Shown here one piece after another: positions 34,076 to 42,216 of a stretch of DNA of 64,000 bases. Source of the DNA: Paenibacillus polysaccharolyticus (GTDB lineage Bacteria > Bacillota > Bacilli > Paenibacillales > Paenibacillaceae); the NCBI RefSeq assembly GCF_900102085.1, contig NZ_FMVM01000001.1, positions 124,001-188,000 of the forward strand, read 5' to 3'. The translations under genes and the position numbers were made by a program. Below the pieces are notes generated by a model. That model saw only the letters and a program-made list of their open reading frames with translations, had not been told where the DNA came from and ran no database searches. Position 1 is the first letter of the stretch. Every line of letters starts with the position of its first letter.

Positions 34076-35971
34076 CTACTCCTTTCGAATGGAACCTCTT
34101 ATATGAATGCTGACACCGCCGGTAGATTTGTTTTCGATACACATCCTGGCTGCCGGACCATACCATAACTTCAAGCGAGCCCAGATATTTTTGAGTCCCA
34201 TCCCGTTAATCTCAAGCTGAGGCATTTGATCCCATTCTTGAGATTCATCGATATAATGCACAAGTTGTGCGAGCGTTCCAGGCTCCATGCCGGGGCCATT
34301 ATCTTCAACGTGAATCTGCCAGGTCTCCTGATCGATATGCAATTCACCTGTGATATGCAGTTTCCATGGCAGTGTATCACTCAAACCGTATTTCATCGTA
34401 TTCTCGAGCAAAGGCTGGATGATCAGCATCGGAACCCGGATATCTTTCATCTCATCAGGGATCGAGAACTCGTAGTGCAAATCATCCTCAAAGCGAATTT
34501 TCATACATTCAAGATACCGTTCACAATACTCAAGTTCGTGAGATAACGGGACGCCGTTTTTGCCAGAAGTAGAGATATAACGAAGCATAGAAGCGATATG
34601 ATCGCAGAACACCACGATCTGTTTATTCATGCCCTCCTCCGCCATGATGCTTATATTGGTAATGTTGTTGTATAGAAAATGCGGGTTCATCTGCGACTGC
34701 AATGCCAGCAACCTCGCCTCTGTTTCCCGGGATTTGATGGCCATCTGGTCCTGAAAAGACTGCACAAGCTGCTGATTCAACCGGATGAAGGTATCATTCA
34801 GCTCTGCCAATTCCCGGATGGACGCAGGATGGTCCAGCTTGAATAACAACTGACCAGCCTCCTGACCTGACATCAGGTCGTTTTCACCTGTTTTCTGGAT
34901 AATGCGCTGCAACCGATGAAGCGGCAAAGTAACCCTTTTCGAGATCAGATACGAAAACATCAAAATAATCAACAGGGTAGCTAGCGTAGCACCTGCAAAG
35001 AACAATGCCATCCGGTTCAGATTGGCGAAAAGGGACTGCTTGGACTGCATGACAACAACAGTCCATCCGGTTTCCTGCGATGTCATATACGTCATCATCT
35101 GCCTTGACCCCGTAGGCGAATGGGTGACTTCCTGCATCGTTTCAGGCGGAGATGTACGATGTTGAATCAGTTTCATATCTTCCGAATAGCCAGCTGAAGC
35201 TGAAGAGTAATCAGCATCTAACGTGGCTGAAGGAAGCGGGTACAACAAGGTATCCTGCTCATCCAGCACATAAACTCGAAGTTCCTTATTACCTGCTTGC
35301 AGTTCGTGCAAATACTGGAATAGGTCTTCGGCAAGCTGCAAAATTTCAACGACACCCTGACTGACGTAATTGCCATCCTTGTAAACCCGTGTAAGCGAGA
35401 TATAAGGTTGATCCGTTCTCCCTTCCCCGGTGGGCATGGGCAATGCACCACCTTGTAACAGACGAATGACACGCCAGCCACTCCGTTCCCAGGTTTCCTT
35501 ATACCAGGGGCGCTGCTTCAGATCTACCGGAAGCTGTCCGTTGAATACTCCCGCCCCCAGCATCTTTCCATTCACATCGTAAATGTTAGCCTGTTTGGCC
35601 GTATTGGAGCTGCTAATAATCGCCATAATGACATCAATGAGTGTAGTCGTGTCCTTATACAGCGAGGGGTCACTTGTCATCGTTCGTTCAACCCCCTCTG
35701 CCGGAGCCAAGTAATGACTAAAATGCTCCTTGACCAGATTGGAATATACGATGTTCATGGAGAAATTGTTCATTTTCACAACTTCCTGATCCAGATGACT
35801 AACAATGGACAACCCCAATTGTTTTTGCTGCTCTTCACTTCGATGACGAATATCACTGGTGAGATACACATATAACAGGCCAGCCACAATAAGGGAAAAC
35901 GTAATAAATACCGCTGAATAATACGCAAACAAACTCTGTTGTAATGTTCTGAATCGATACCGCAATTCCAT
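34076..35971 (-). CDS. YesM-type sensor histidine kinase
   Basis: 631 residues. A first membrane helix (~14-32, VFITFSLIVAGLLYVYL) is followed by an extracytoplasmic sensor (~35-310) of the dCACHE kind. A second helix (MALFFAGATLATLLIILMFSY) leads to a HAMP segment (VTLPLHRLQRIIQ). The PF06580 kinase region has the phosphorylated His in LQSQMNPHFLYNNITNIS, and the ATP-binding lid is VEDNGPGMEPG. It is expected to sense a sugar or sugar-binding protein state, given the divergent ABC operon. Confidence 0.95.
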   Translation of the reverse strand: MELRYRFRTLQQSLFAYYSAVFITFSLIVAGLLYVYLTSDIRHRSEEQQKQLGLSIVSHLDQEVVKMNNFSMNIVYSNLVKEHFSHYLAPAEGVERTMTSDPSLYKDTTTLIDVIMAIISSSNTAKQANIYDVNGKMLGAGVFNGQLPVDLKQRPWYKETWERSGWRVIRLLQGGALPMPTGEGRTDQPYISLTRVYKDGNYVSQGVVEILQLAEDLFQYLHELQAGNKELRVYVLDEQDTLLYPLPSATLDADYSSASAGYSEDMKLIQHRTSPPETMQEVTHSPTGSRQMMTYMTSQETGWTVVVMQSKQSLFANLNRMALFFAGATLATLLIILMFSYLISKRVTLPLHRLQRIIQKTGENDLMSGQEAGQLLFKLDHPASIRELAELNDTFIRLNQQLVQSFQDQMAIKSRETEARLLALQSQMNPHFLYNNITNISIMAEEGMNKQIVVFCDHIASMLRYISTSGKNGVPLSHELEYCERYLECMKIRFEDDLHYEFSIPDEMKDIRVPMLIIQPLLENTMKYGLSDTLPWKLHITGELHIDQETWQIHVEDNGPGMEPGTLAQLVHYIDESQEWDQMPQLEINGMGLKNIWARLKLWYGPAARMCIENKSTGGVSIHIRGSIRKE

Positions 35972-36092
35972 ACCCCCGTCTTCATTATCAACATCTGCGT
36001 ATCTTCGATGACTTCGAAAATGTCCACCTCGAAGAACGCTTTTGTCTATTGAGCCTACTCGTTATTCAAAGTAAAGTTATCCACATAAGAAT

Positions 36093-36109
36093 ACGCTTAC
36101 ATAAAGCGT
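36093..36109. promoter_or_regulatory. Palindrome upstream of the sugar-binding protein gene
   Basis: ACGCTT-ACATA-AAGCGT is a perfect 6-bp inverted repeat with a 5-base spacer, 43 bp before the solute-binding protein start. It resembles a half-conserved cre core (AnCGnT) but does not match the full consensus. YesN- or catabolite-dependent control is possible. Confidence 0.35.
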
Positions 36110-36151
36110 TTCGGCAAGTGCATAAATGATTGAATTTTAGGGAGGTTCAAA

Positions 36152-37453
36152 ATGAGAAAACGATTTCTTTTTTCAATGACAAGTATGTTGCTTCTCTCTG
36201 TCCTGCTGCTTGCTGGCTGCAACTCGAACAAAAACGCGGAAGGCACAGGCAAGGTCACACTGACCTTCGGCACAAGCCAATCCGGTATTCCACGAACGGG
36301 GATTATGCAGACGATGGCGAAGGAATACGAGCAGGAAACCGGGGTCAAAATTGATTTTCAGGTGGTTCCTGACGCGCAGTGGCGTGATCTGATCAAGGTA
36401 AAACTGGCTTCCGGTGAGGCTCCTGATATTTTCAATGTAGATGTAGACCCGCTGAGCATGCCAGCCAATGTCAGACCAGAAGAAAATGCAATTGATCTGA
36501 CCAATGAGGAATTTACGGGACGGATGTCAGAAGAGATCTTGCCTACCGTCAGTCATAATGACAAGGTATATGGGGTTTCTTTTGCCCCTACGAAAATCTG
36601 GTATGTGTACTATAACAAACGTATCTTTGCTGACCTAGGTATTGAGCCTCCTACGACCTATGCCGAATTCAAAGCGATTAGCCAGAAAATTAAGGATAAA
36701 GATATTATTCCATTCTATCAAGCTCCAGCAAGTGGCTGGTATCAGGTGCTACCGTTGTTCGAGACCGGGCCGAACTATGAGCAGAAGGCCGCAGGAACCT
36801 ATGAAAAGCTGAACAATAATGAGATGAAGGTCGCAGACTTGACCCAATTGAAGACCGTTATCGAGCAATTGAAAGAATTTGCTGATCTTGGCTATTTCGG
36901 CAAAGACTTCTTATCCAATACAGTAGAAGCGGGCATTGAAGCATTTGGACAGGAAAAAGCTGCAATGCTACTGCGTGTTCCAGGCACGGAAAAGGAAGTC
37001 TCTGAAGCCTATCCGGCGATGAAAGATAATATGGGATTCTTCGTGATGCCTTGGGGAGACAATCAGACGATTGGTGTGAACCCCGGCGGTTCAGCGGCCA
37101 TGTTTGGCAACAAAAACAGCAAACATCCCGAAGAAGTGTTGAAGTTTTTCCGCTGGATTACCGAGCATGATCATCTGCAACAGGTGTTTGATGGAGGTGA
37201 AGGAAATCTGACGATCTGCTGGCCCGAGATCGAACCGAAGCTGACACAGGACTACATTGATTATGAGAAAAATCATGAGAAGGGCACCGTCATGCAGGCT
37301 GCCGTAAAATATATCGATCCACAATGGATGGATATCGGTAAAGACTTGTCAGGTATGTTTGCGGGAGCGATGACCCCTGATCAGATTCTGCAAAATATTG
37401 ATAAACGCCGCGCCGAACAAGCCAAAGTGCTGAAGGATGAGAAGTGGCAGTAA
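36152..37453 (+). CDS. Sugar ABC transporter solute-binding lipoprotein
   Basis: 433 residues behind GGGAGG. It has a lipoprotein signal peptide MRKRFLFSMTSMLLLSVLLLAGC with the lipobox Cys at 23. The mature part is a family 1 binding protein (VTLTFGTSQSGIPRTGIM, VDPLSMPA, and KIWYVYYNKRIFADLGIEPPTTYAE). The usual substrates are mono- or oligosaccharides; the specific sugar is unknown. It is divergent from the YesM/YesN operon and is the first gene of a three-gene importer without its own ATPase, which is normal (MsmX-type ATPase in trans). Confidence 0.93.
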   Translation: MRKRFLFSMTSMLLLSVLLLAGCNSNKNAEGTGKVTLTFGTSQSGIPRTGIMQTMAKEYEQETGVKIDFQVVPDAQWRDLIKVKLASGEAPDIFNVDVDPLSMPANVRPEENAIDLTNEEFTGRMSEEILPTVSHNDKVYGVSFAPTKIWYVYYNKRIFADLGIEPPTTYAEFKAISQKIKDKDIIPFYQAPASGWYQVLPLFETGPNYEQKAAGTYEKLNNNEMKVADLTQLKTVIEQLKEFADLGYFGKDFLSNTVEAGIEAFGQEKAAMLLRVPGTEKEVSEAYPAMKDNMGFFVMPWGDNQTIGVNPGGSAAMFGNKNSKHPEEVLKFFRWITEHDHLQQVFDGGEGNLTICWPEIEPKLTQDYIDYEKNHEKGTVMQAAVKYIDPQWMDIGKDLSGMFAGAMTPDQILQNIDKRRAEQAKVLKDEKWQ

Positions 37454-37563
37454 CAGCCGGAGGTTATTTCGGAAACAAATGCATAACTGGAATGGAGTTA
37501 CTCCATCGGTCAAACGCTGGGGTGCTTCTTCCCGTTTGGCAGGAAGGATTGGTGTTACGGGTT

Positions 37564-38436
37564 ATGAATACGAACAAAATCTACCCTTGGTATTTCTCAT
37601 CCGGAGCGATTTTACTATATCTGTTGTTCATTGTTGCTCCTGCCCTGCTGGGTATCTATTATTCTTTCACCGATTGGAACAGCTACAGTTCGGAGAAAAA
37701 CTTTGTTGGTCTGGAGCATTTCCGCACGATTCTGGCAGGTGATCCGACCTATCTGCTTTTCATTAAAAATACAGTGCTGTTTACGGTGGTTACCTCCATC
37801 GCCAAAACCGTTCTGGGCTTGTTCCTTGCCCTGCTGCTGGTCAGCGGTGTAAAAGCTGCCAATTGGCATCGGATGATTATCTTTTCGCCTCAAGTCCTCT
37901 CCTTCCTGATTGTAGGTCTGGTGTTCAAAAGCCTGCTTGATCCGAACAACGGGTTCGTTAATGTTACACTGCGTTCCATCGGTTTGGATGCACTCGCCCA
38001 GAACTGGCTGGGCTCTCTCACTTGGGCGATGCCATCGATTATGGCTGTCGATACGTGGAAAGGCATGGGGTATATCATGGTGCTTTTTATCGCGGGGCTG
38101 CTCGCCATTCCACGGGATTATTATGAAGCTGCATCCATCGATGGTGCGGGTTTTATTCAAAAGCTGTTCCGTATTACCATACCTATGCTGTTGCCTACCA
38201 TCACCATTGCCACCGTGCTCAATATTACGTATGGTCTGCGTGTCTTTGATGCGGTATATGTGCTGACCAACGGCGGCCCGGGCAATGCTACGGATGTGAT
38301 CAATACGGCCGTTTATTCATCTTTTGCCAAAGGGTACTGGGGGCTCGGGAGCGCGCTATCCACCATCCTCTTTGTCATCATGGCAATCATCTCTTTCTTC
38401 ATCATTCGTTTGATGAATCGAAAGGTGGAATACTGA
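37564..38436 (+). CDS. Sugar ABC transporter permease (MalF type)
   Basis: 290 residues. ATG 37564 (MNTNKIYPWYF) starts the conserved part. No strong ribosome site is placed before it, and GTG 37552 behind AGGAAGG is an alternative. There are six membrane helices. The ABC2 EAA-like loop is YYEAASIDGAGFIQKLFRITIPML, and ITYGLRVFDAVYVLTNGGPGNAT is a family motif. It follows the binding protein gene by about 110 bp and may be translationally linked. Confidence 0.88.
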   Translation: MNTNKIYPWYFSSGAILLYLLFIVAPALLGIYYSFTDWNSYSSEKNFVGLEHFRTILAGDPTYLLFIKNTVLFTVVTSIAKTVLGLFLALLLVSGVKAANWHRMIIFSPQVLSFLIVGLVFKSLLDPNNGFVNVTLRSIGLDALAQNWLGSLTWAMPSIMAVDTWKGMGYIMVLFIAGLLAIPRDYYEAASIDGAGFIQKLFRITIPMLLPTITIATVLNITYGLRVFDAVYVLTNGGPGNATDVINTAVYSSFAKGYWGLGSALSTILFVIMAIISFFIIRLMNRKVEY

Positions 38437-38437
38437 T

Positions 38438-39262
38438 ATGCGGTTTCGAAAAAAGATTATCTCTCTGACGTTAAATGTACTCGCCTGGCTATTAAGTCTG
38501 GTTGTCCTGATTCCATTTGCTGTTATCTTGTTGAATTCATTCAAGTCAGACGCCGAAGCCAAGGTACTGAGGCTTACACTTCCCGAGAAATTTATGTTTG
38601 AAAATTATAAAATCGTCTATGAGCAAGGACACTTGGGAGGTTCCTTTTTTAACAGTCTGCTGCACTCGGGCGTGTCATCTCTGCTGCTGGTGTTTGTCGT
38701 GGCGTTCTCTGCGTTCACGTTATCCCGCAATCATTCGAAACTGAGCAAGTTTTTGTACTTTTTTCTGATTCTGGGCATCACACTGCCACTAAACTATATT
38801 CCGCTCATGGAAGTGATGAAATCACTGGGGATGATCAACTCCCACGCAGGCATGATTCTGCTCTATACCGCGATGGGCATTCCCATCTCCCTGTTCATCA
38901 CGTATGCGTTTGTGGGCAACATTCCGAAAGAGCTGGATGAAGCTGCAATTATGGATGGTTGCAATGGAATCAAGCTGTTTCTTCGAATCATTGTACCTTT
39001 GTTAACCTCGGTGCTGGTTACCGTATTTGTTCTGAATTTTCTGAGTGTCTGGAATGAGTTCACGGCGCCGCTCTATATGCTGAACACCGTAGAGATGTGG
39101 CCGATGACGCTGGCGGTTTACAATTTTTTCGGACAATTCAGCGCCAAATGGAATCTAGTCAGCGCCGATATCGTACTCACCTCGCTGCCAGTTCTGATCG
39201 TATTCCTCATCGGGCAAAAGTATATTGTAGGAGGTCTCACTTCCGGTGCAGTGAAAGGTTAG
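38438..39262 (+). CDS. Sugar ABC transporter permease (MalG type)
   Basis: 274 residues, starting one base after the preceding stop. There are six membrane helices. The EAA loop is ELDEAAIMDGCNGIKLFLRIIVPLL and the C-terminal GQKYIVGGLTSGAVKG is the usual MalG end. It is the second permease subunit of the importer. Confidence 0.93.
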   Translation: MRFRKKIISLTLNVLAWLLSLVVLIPFAVILLNSFKSDAEAKVLRLTLPEKFMFENYKIVYEQGHLGGSFFNSLLHSGVSSLLLVFVVAFSAFTLSRNHSKLSKFLYFFLILGITLPLNYIPLMEVMKSLGMINSHAGMILLYTAMGIPISLFITYAFVGNIPKELDEAAIMDGCNGIKLFLRIIVPLLTSVLVTVFVLNFLSVWNEFTAPLYMLNTVEMWPMTLAVYNFFGQFSAKWNLVSADIVLTSLPVLIVFLIGQKYIVGGLTSGAVKG

Positions 39263-39289
39263 ACCGGATTGTAGCTTTTATACAAAAAA

Positions 39290-39358
39290 AGCCCTCGTCT
39301 GAACCAACTGTACGCCGTTTAAGGTTAAGAACGGTATACACGGATCAGACGGAGGGCT
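39290..39358 (-). terminator. Long bipartite hairpin terminator
   Basis: The outer stem AGCCCTCGTCTGA/TCAGACGGAGGGCT encloses an inner GTACGCCGTT/AACGGTATAC stem. The A run at 39283-39289 makes it a terminator for the minus-strand MFS transcript; the plus-strand side lacks a T tract. Confidence 0.8.
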
Positions 39359-39387
39359 ATCTCGCTTCCTACAACACTATAAATGTA

Positions 39388-40716
39388 TTAATCATGCGCA
39401 AGACCGCCCACATCGGGAGGTGAAGCGATATCACTGCTCTGCTCCAGTGATTTGATCATTTTCAAACGTGACGTGATAATCGCAATCAGAATAACAAACA
39501 GGCCCGCAATGATAAACAGCAACGCTATGCCTCTGCCAGGTCCGGTTCCAATGATCTGACCCACGGAGGATGCCAGCGCTCCCCCCTCCACCAGTAGTGG
39601 GTTAAACACATGGTCCGCCAGAAATCCAGCCAAACTGTACGCGATAATGAAGCCAAGCTGGGACAGGATACCGATAATCCCCCACACTCTGCCCTGCTTT
39701 TCATTGGCAATATTGTTCCGCACCAACACATCTGCACTCATATTAACAAATGGCAGGGAGGACAGGAACAGAAAACCCGCAAAGATAATAAAGTAAATGT
39801 TCGTCGATACACCCAGTAAGGAGAACGCCAGACCACACATGACCAAACCTGCAACCAGCACACTCGCATATTTCTTCGTCATGGTGAAAATACCGATGCA
39901 CAAGCTGCTGATCAGCATACCGATCGCACTAACGGACTGAAACGTTCCGAGTGTTTTGGCATCGGTGAATGAGAGCAACATTGGGCCAATGAGTGTTTCC
40001 AGGAACCCGAGATAGAAGGTAACCAGAGAAATGATAATAACGAGTAGCAACACGCCTTTGTTGGTGACAACCTCTCTCCAACCTTCCTGAATATCGGTCA
40101 TCCAGTTGCGATCGTCCTTTTCCTCTCGCTCCACCTTCATGCTCTTGCGAATAACGAGTACGGCCAGAATGGCAATCAGGAATGTCGCAATGTTAATGAT
40201 CATAATAACTTCAATCGTTGTCACGCTAAGCAGAATACCTGCGATAATCGGTGAAAACAAAAACTTGGAAGATTCAGCAAGTTGCACTAGGCCACTGCCC
40301 TTGGAGAACTGATCCTTATCCAGCAAGTCAGTTGCTGACGCTTTATATGCCGGGCTTTGCAGCGCCGAGAACACCGAGCTGAACGCCACACCCACATAGA
40401 TATGCCATAACTGGATATCGCCCGTGAGCATGATCGACAGAATAAAGACCAGACCAGCCGCAGAGCCAAGGTCACCAATAATCATCATCGTACGGCGGTC
40501 AAATCGGTCAGCCATCACCCCTCCGATCGGGCGAAGCAAGATGTTGGGCAAAAACGTAAATAGCGTAATCAGCGCAACGCTGGTTGCGGTATTTGTTTTT
40601 TCGAAGGCATATACCCCCAGAGAGAACGCTGTCAGTCCGATACCAATCATCGAGATCAATTGACCAAACCAGACAATCAGAAATTTACCAAATGATTTGT
40701 GAGCAGTTTGTTCCAT
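39388..40716 (-). CDS. MFS multidrug-type transporter
   Basis: 442 residues with twelve predicted membrane helices. FLIVWFGQLISMIGIGLTAFSLGVYAFEKT starts the first helix. The A-motif equivalent is GGVMADRFDRRTMMIIGDLG near residues 65-85. The C-terminal half is typical of enterobactin/macrolide-type exporters (EntS-like). It is 20 bp after tetR and likely to be repressed by it. It may pump out the cluster product or an unrelated drug; substrate unknown. Confidence 0.88.
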   Translation of the reverse strand: MEQTAHKSFGKFLIVWFGQLISMIGIGLTAFSLGVYAFEKTNTATSVALITLFTFLPNILLRPIGGVMADRFDRRTMMIIGDLGSAAGLVFILSIMLTGDIQLWHIYVGVAFSSVFSALQSPAYKASATDLLDKDQFSKGSGLVQLAESSKFLFSPIIAGILLSVTTIEVIMIINIATFLIAILAVLVIRKSMKVEREEKDDRNWMTDIQEGWREVVTNKGVLLLVIIISLVTFYLGFLETLIGPMLLSFTDAKTLGTFQSVSAIGMLISSLCIGIFTMTKKYASVLVAGLVMCGLAFSLLGVSTNIYFIIFAGFLFLSSLPFVNMSADVLVRNNIANEKQGRVWGIIGILSQLGFIIAYSLAGFLADHVFNPLLVEGGALASSVGQIIGTGPGRGIALLFIIAGLFVILIAIITSRLKMIKSLEQSSDIASPPDVGGLAHD

Positions 40717-40736
40717 GGTTACGACTCCTTTACTTG

Positions 40737-41372
40737 TTAAGCTTGATGTGGGAAATATAGTCCCGTGACATAGGCAAAACTTCCATGTTCAGCACCCAGA
40801 ACCCGTTCCATAATCTGACTGAATGCTCTAACCTTCTTCTGAAACTCTTCTTCCTGCCAATGAAAAATGCCCTGATCCAGCAAAAACTGCGAGGAAACGA
40901 GTAAAAACTCAATGCTCTCCTGAGGAGCAGGGGTATGAAATACCCCCTCCTGAATGCCCTGTTCTACGACTTCTGCCAGAATGGGGCTGAGACGAAGAAC
41001 CGTTTCAACCAGACTTTTTTGATGCATTTCTACATTTTGCACGCTGTGCAATTGCTCGATCACGCCAAGCTTGCGATCATCAGGCTGATTCTGGGTCATA
41101 ATGATTCGGAAAATTTTATCATGCGCGCTGAGCTCGGGATCTGCCACGACACGCCTCGCCGCCGCTTCGCCGCTCATAATAAAACGCATAACGATGGCAT
41201 GCATAACCTCCTCTTTGGACTGGAAGTAGTAATAGAATGTGCCTTTGGCAATATCACAAGCCTGGAGGATATCCATAATCGTTGCTTTGGTGTACCCTTT
41301 GGTCACGAACAGAATTTCGGCCGCATCCAAAATTTCATTTCTGCGTTCCTCCGGATTTTTCATCAATCTCAT
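40737..41372 (-). CDS. TetR-family repressor
   Basis: 211 residues from ATG 41372, seven bases after GGAGG. The N-terminal HTH is RRNEILDAAEILFVTKGYTKATIMDILQACDIAKGTFYYYFQSKEEV. The C-terminal ligand domain is divergent. It precedes the MFS gene and has a perfect palindrome at its own promoter. The inducer is unknown; the neighbouring biosynthetic cluster suggests the cluster product. Confidence 0.93.
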   Translation of the reverse strand: MRLMKNPEERRNEILDAAEILFVTKGYTKATIMDILQACDIAKGTFYYYFQSKEEVMHAIVMRFIMSGEAAARRVVADPELSAHDKIFRIIMTQNQPDDRKLGVIEQLHSVQNVEMHQKSLVETVLRLSPILAEVVEQGIQEGVFHTPAPQESIEFLLVSSQFLLDQGIFHWQEEEFQKKVRAFSQIMERVLGAEHGSFAYVTGLYFPHQA

Positions 41373-41394
41373 GTTCTGTCCTCCATTACCTCTC

Positions 41395-41409
41395 GACCGA
41401 CTGTCGGTC
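41395..41409. promoter_or_regulatory. TetR operator palindrome
   Basis: GACCGAC-T-GTCGGTC is a perfect 7-bp inverted repeat with a single central base. It lies between tetR and the ABC ATPase gene, 23 bases before the tetR start codon. Palindromes of this GACCGACxGTCGGTC kind are typical TetR/AcrR operators, so autoregulation is expected. Confidence 0.8.
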
Positions 41410-41433
41410 TATTCTAGTCATGAAGCTCTAAGT

Positions 41434-42201
41434 TTAGAACCCCATTTCCGTCAACCATTGTCCTAACCGACTTTCTCTCGCCTTCAAATCCTGTTTGTCC
41501 CGGTCATACTTTCCGATGTTTTTGTCTGCAACCAGATTGCCGTCCATCATAAACAGTACTCGTTCCGAGCGGGCTGCAACTTTAACATCATGGGTCACGA
41601 GCAAAATCGTCGTTCCTGTGGCATTAATATCACCAAGAATATCCATGATCTCATGTGTTGATTTTGAATTCAGCGCTCCAGTAGGTTCATCCCCGAACAA
41701 AATATCCGGATTGTTGATCAAAGCCCGGCATATTGCGATCCGTTGAAGTTGTCCCCCTGAAGCTTGGGTAATGTTATGCTCAGCCAGTTCGTCGATTCCC
41801 ATTTTTTTCATTAGCGACATTGCACGGTTGTTAATCGTGTCCCGGTTGCTGTTTTTGGCCAGATAAGCAGAAAGGATGATGTTGTCGAGCAGATTTAAAT
41901 TTTTGAGCAGATGAATGTTCTGAAAAATAAAACCCATTTTGGTCAAGCGTAGACTCGCCAGATCTTTCTCCGGGAAAGCCGATATTTGTTTACCGTTGAA
42001 AAACACACTGCCTGCACTGATTTGATCCATGCCACTGATGTTATAGAGCAGGGTCGATTTACCCGAACCGGACGGGCCCATAATGGAGACAAACTCTCCT
42101 TTTTTGAGTTGCAGATTAATATCTTTCAGAATGCGCTGTTCTTCATTCTCGCCAATCGCTACGGATTTATTCACATCTCTAGCTTCTAGTATTGTTGTCA
42201 T
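41434..42201 (-). CDS. ABC transporter ATP-binding protein (LolD/MacB type)
   Basis: 255 residues. Walker A GPSGSGKSTLLYNISGM, signature ASGGQLQRIAICRAL, Walker B DILFGDEPTGALNSKS, and the switch His in LLVTHDV. It pairs with the FtsX-like permease upstream and is the last gene of the biosynthetic operon. The likely role is export or self-protection for the product. Confidence 0.93.
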   Translation of the reverse strand: MTTILEARDVNKSVAIGENEEQRILKDINLQLKKGEFVSIMGPSGSGKSTLLYNISGMDQISAGSVFFNGKQISAFPEKDLASLRLTKMGFIFQNIHLLKNLNLLDNIILSAYLAKNSNRDTINNRAMSLMKKMGIDELAEHNITQASGGQLQRIAICRALINNPDILFGDEPTGALNSKSTHEIMDILGDINATGTTILLVTHDVKVAARSERVLFMMDGNLVADKNIGKYDRDKQDLKARESRLGQWLTEMGF

Positions 42202-42216
42202 CTTCGTTATGCCTCC

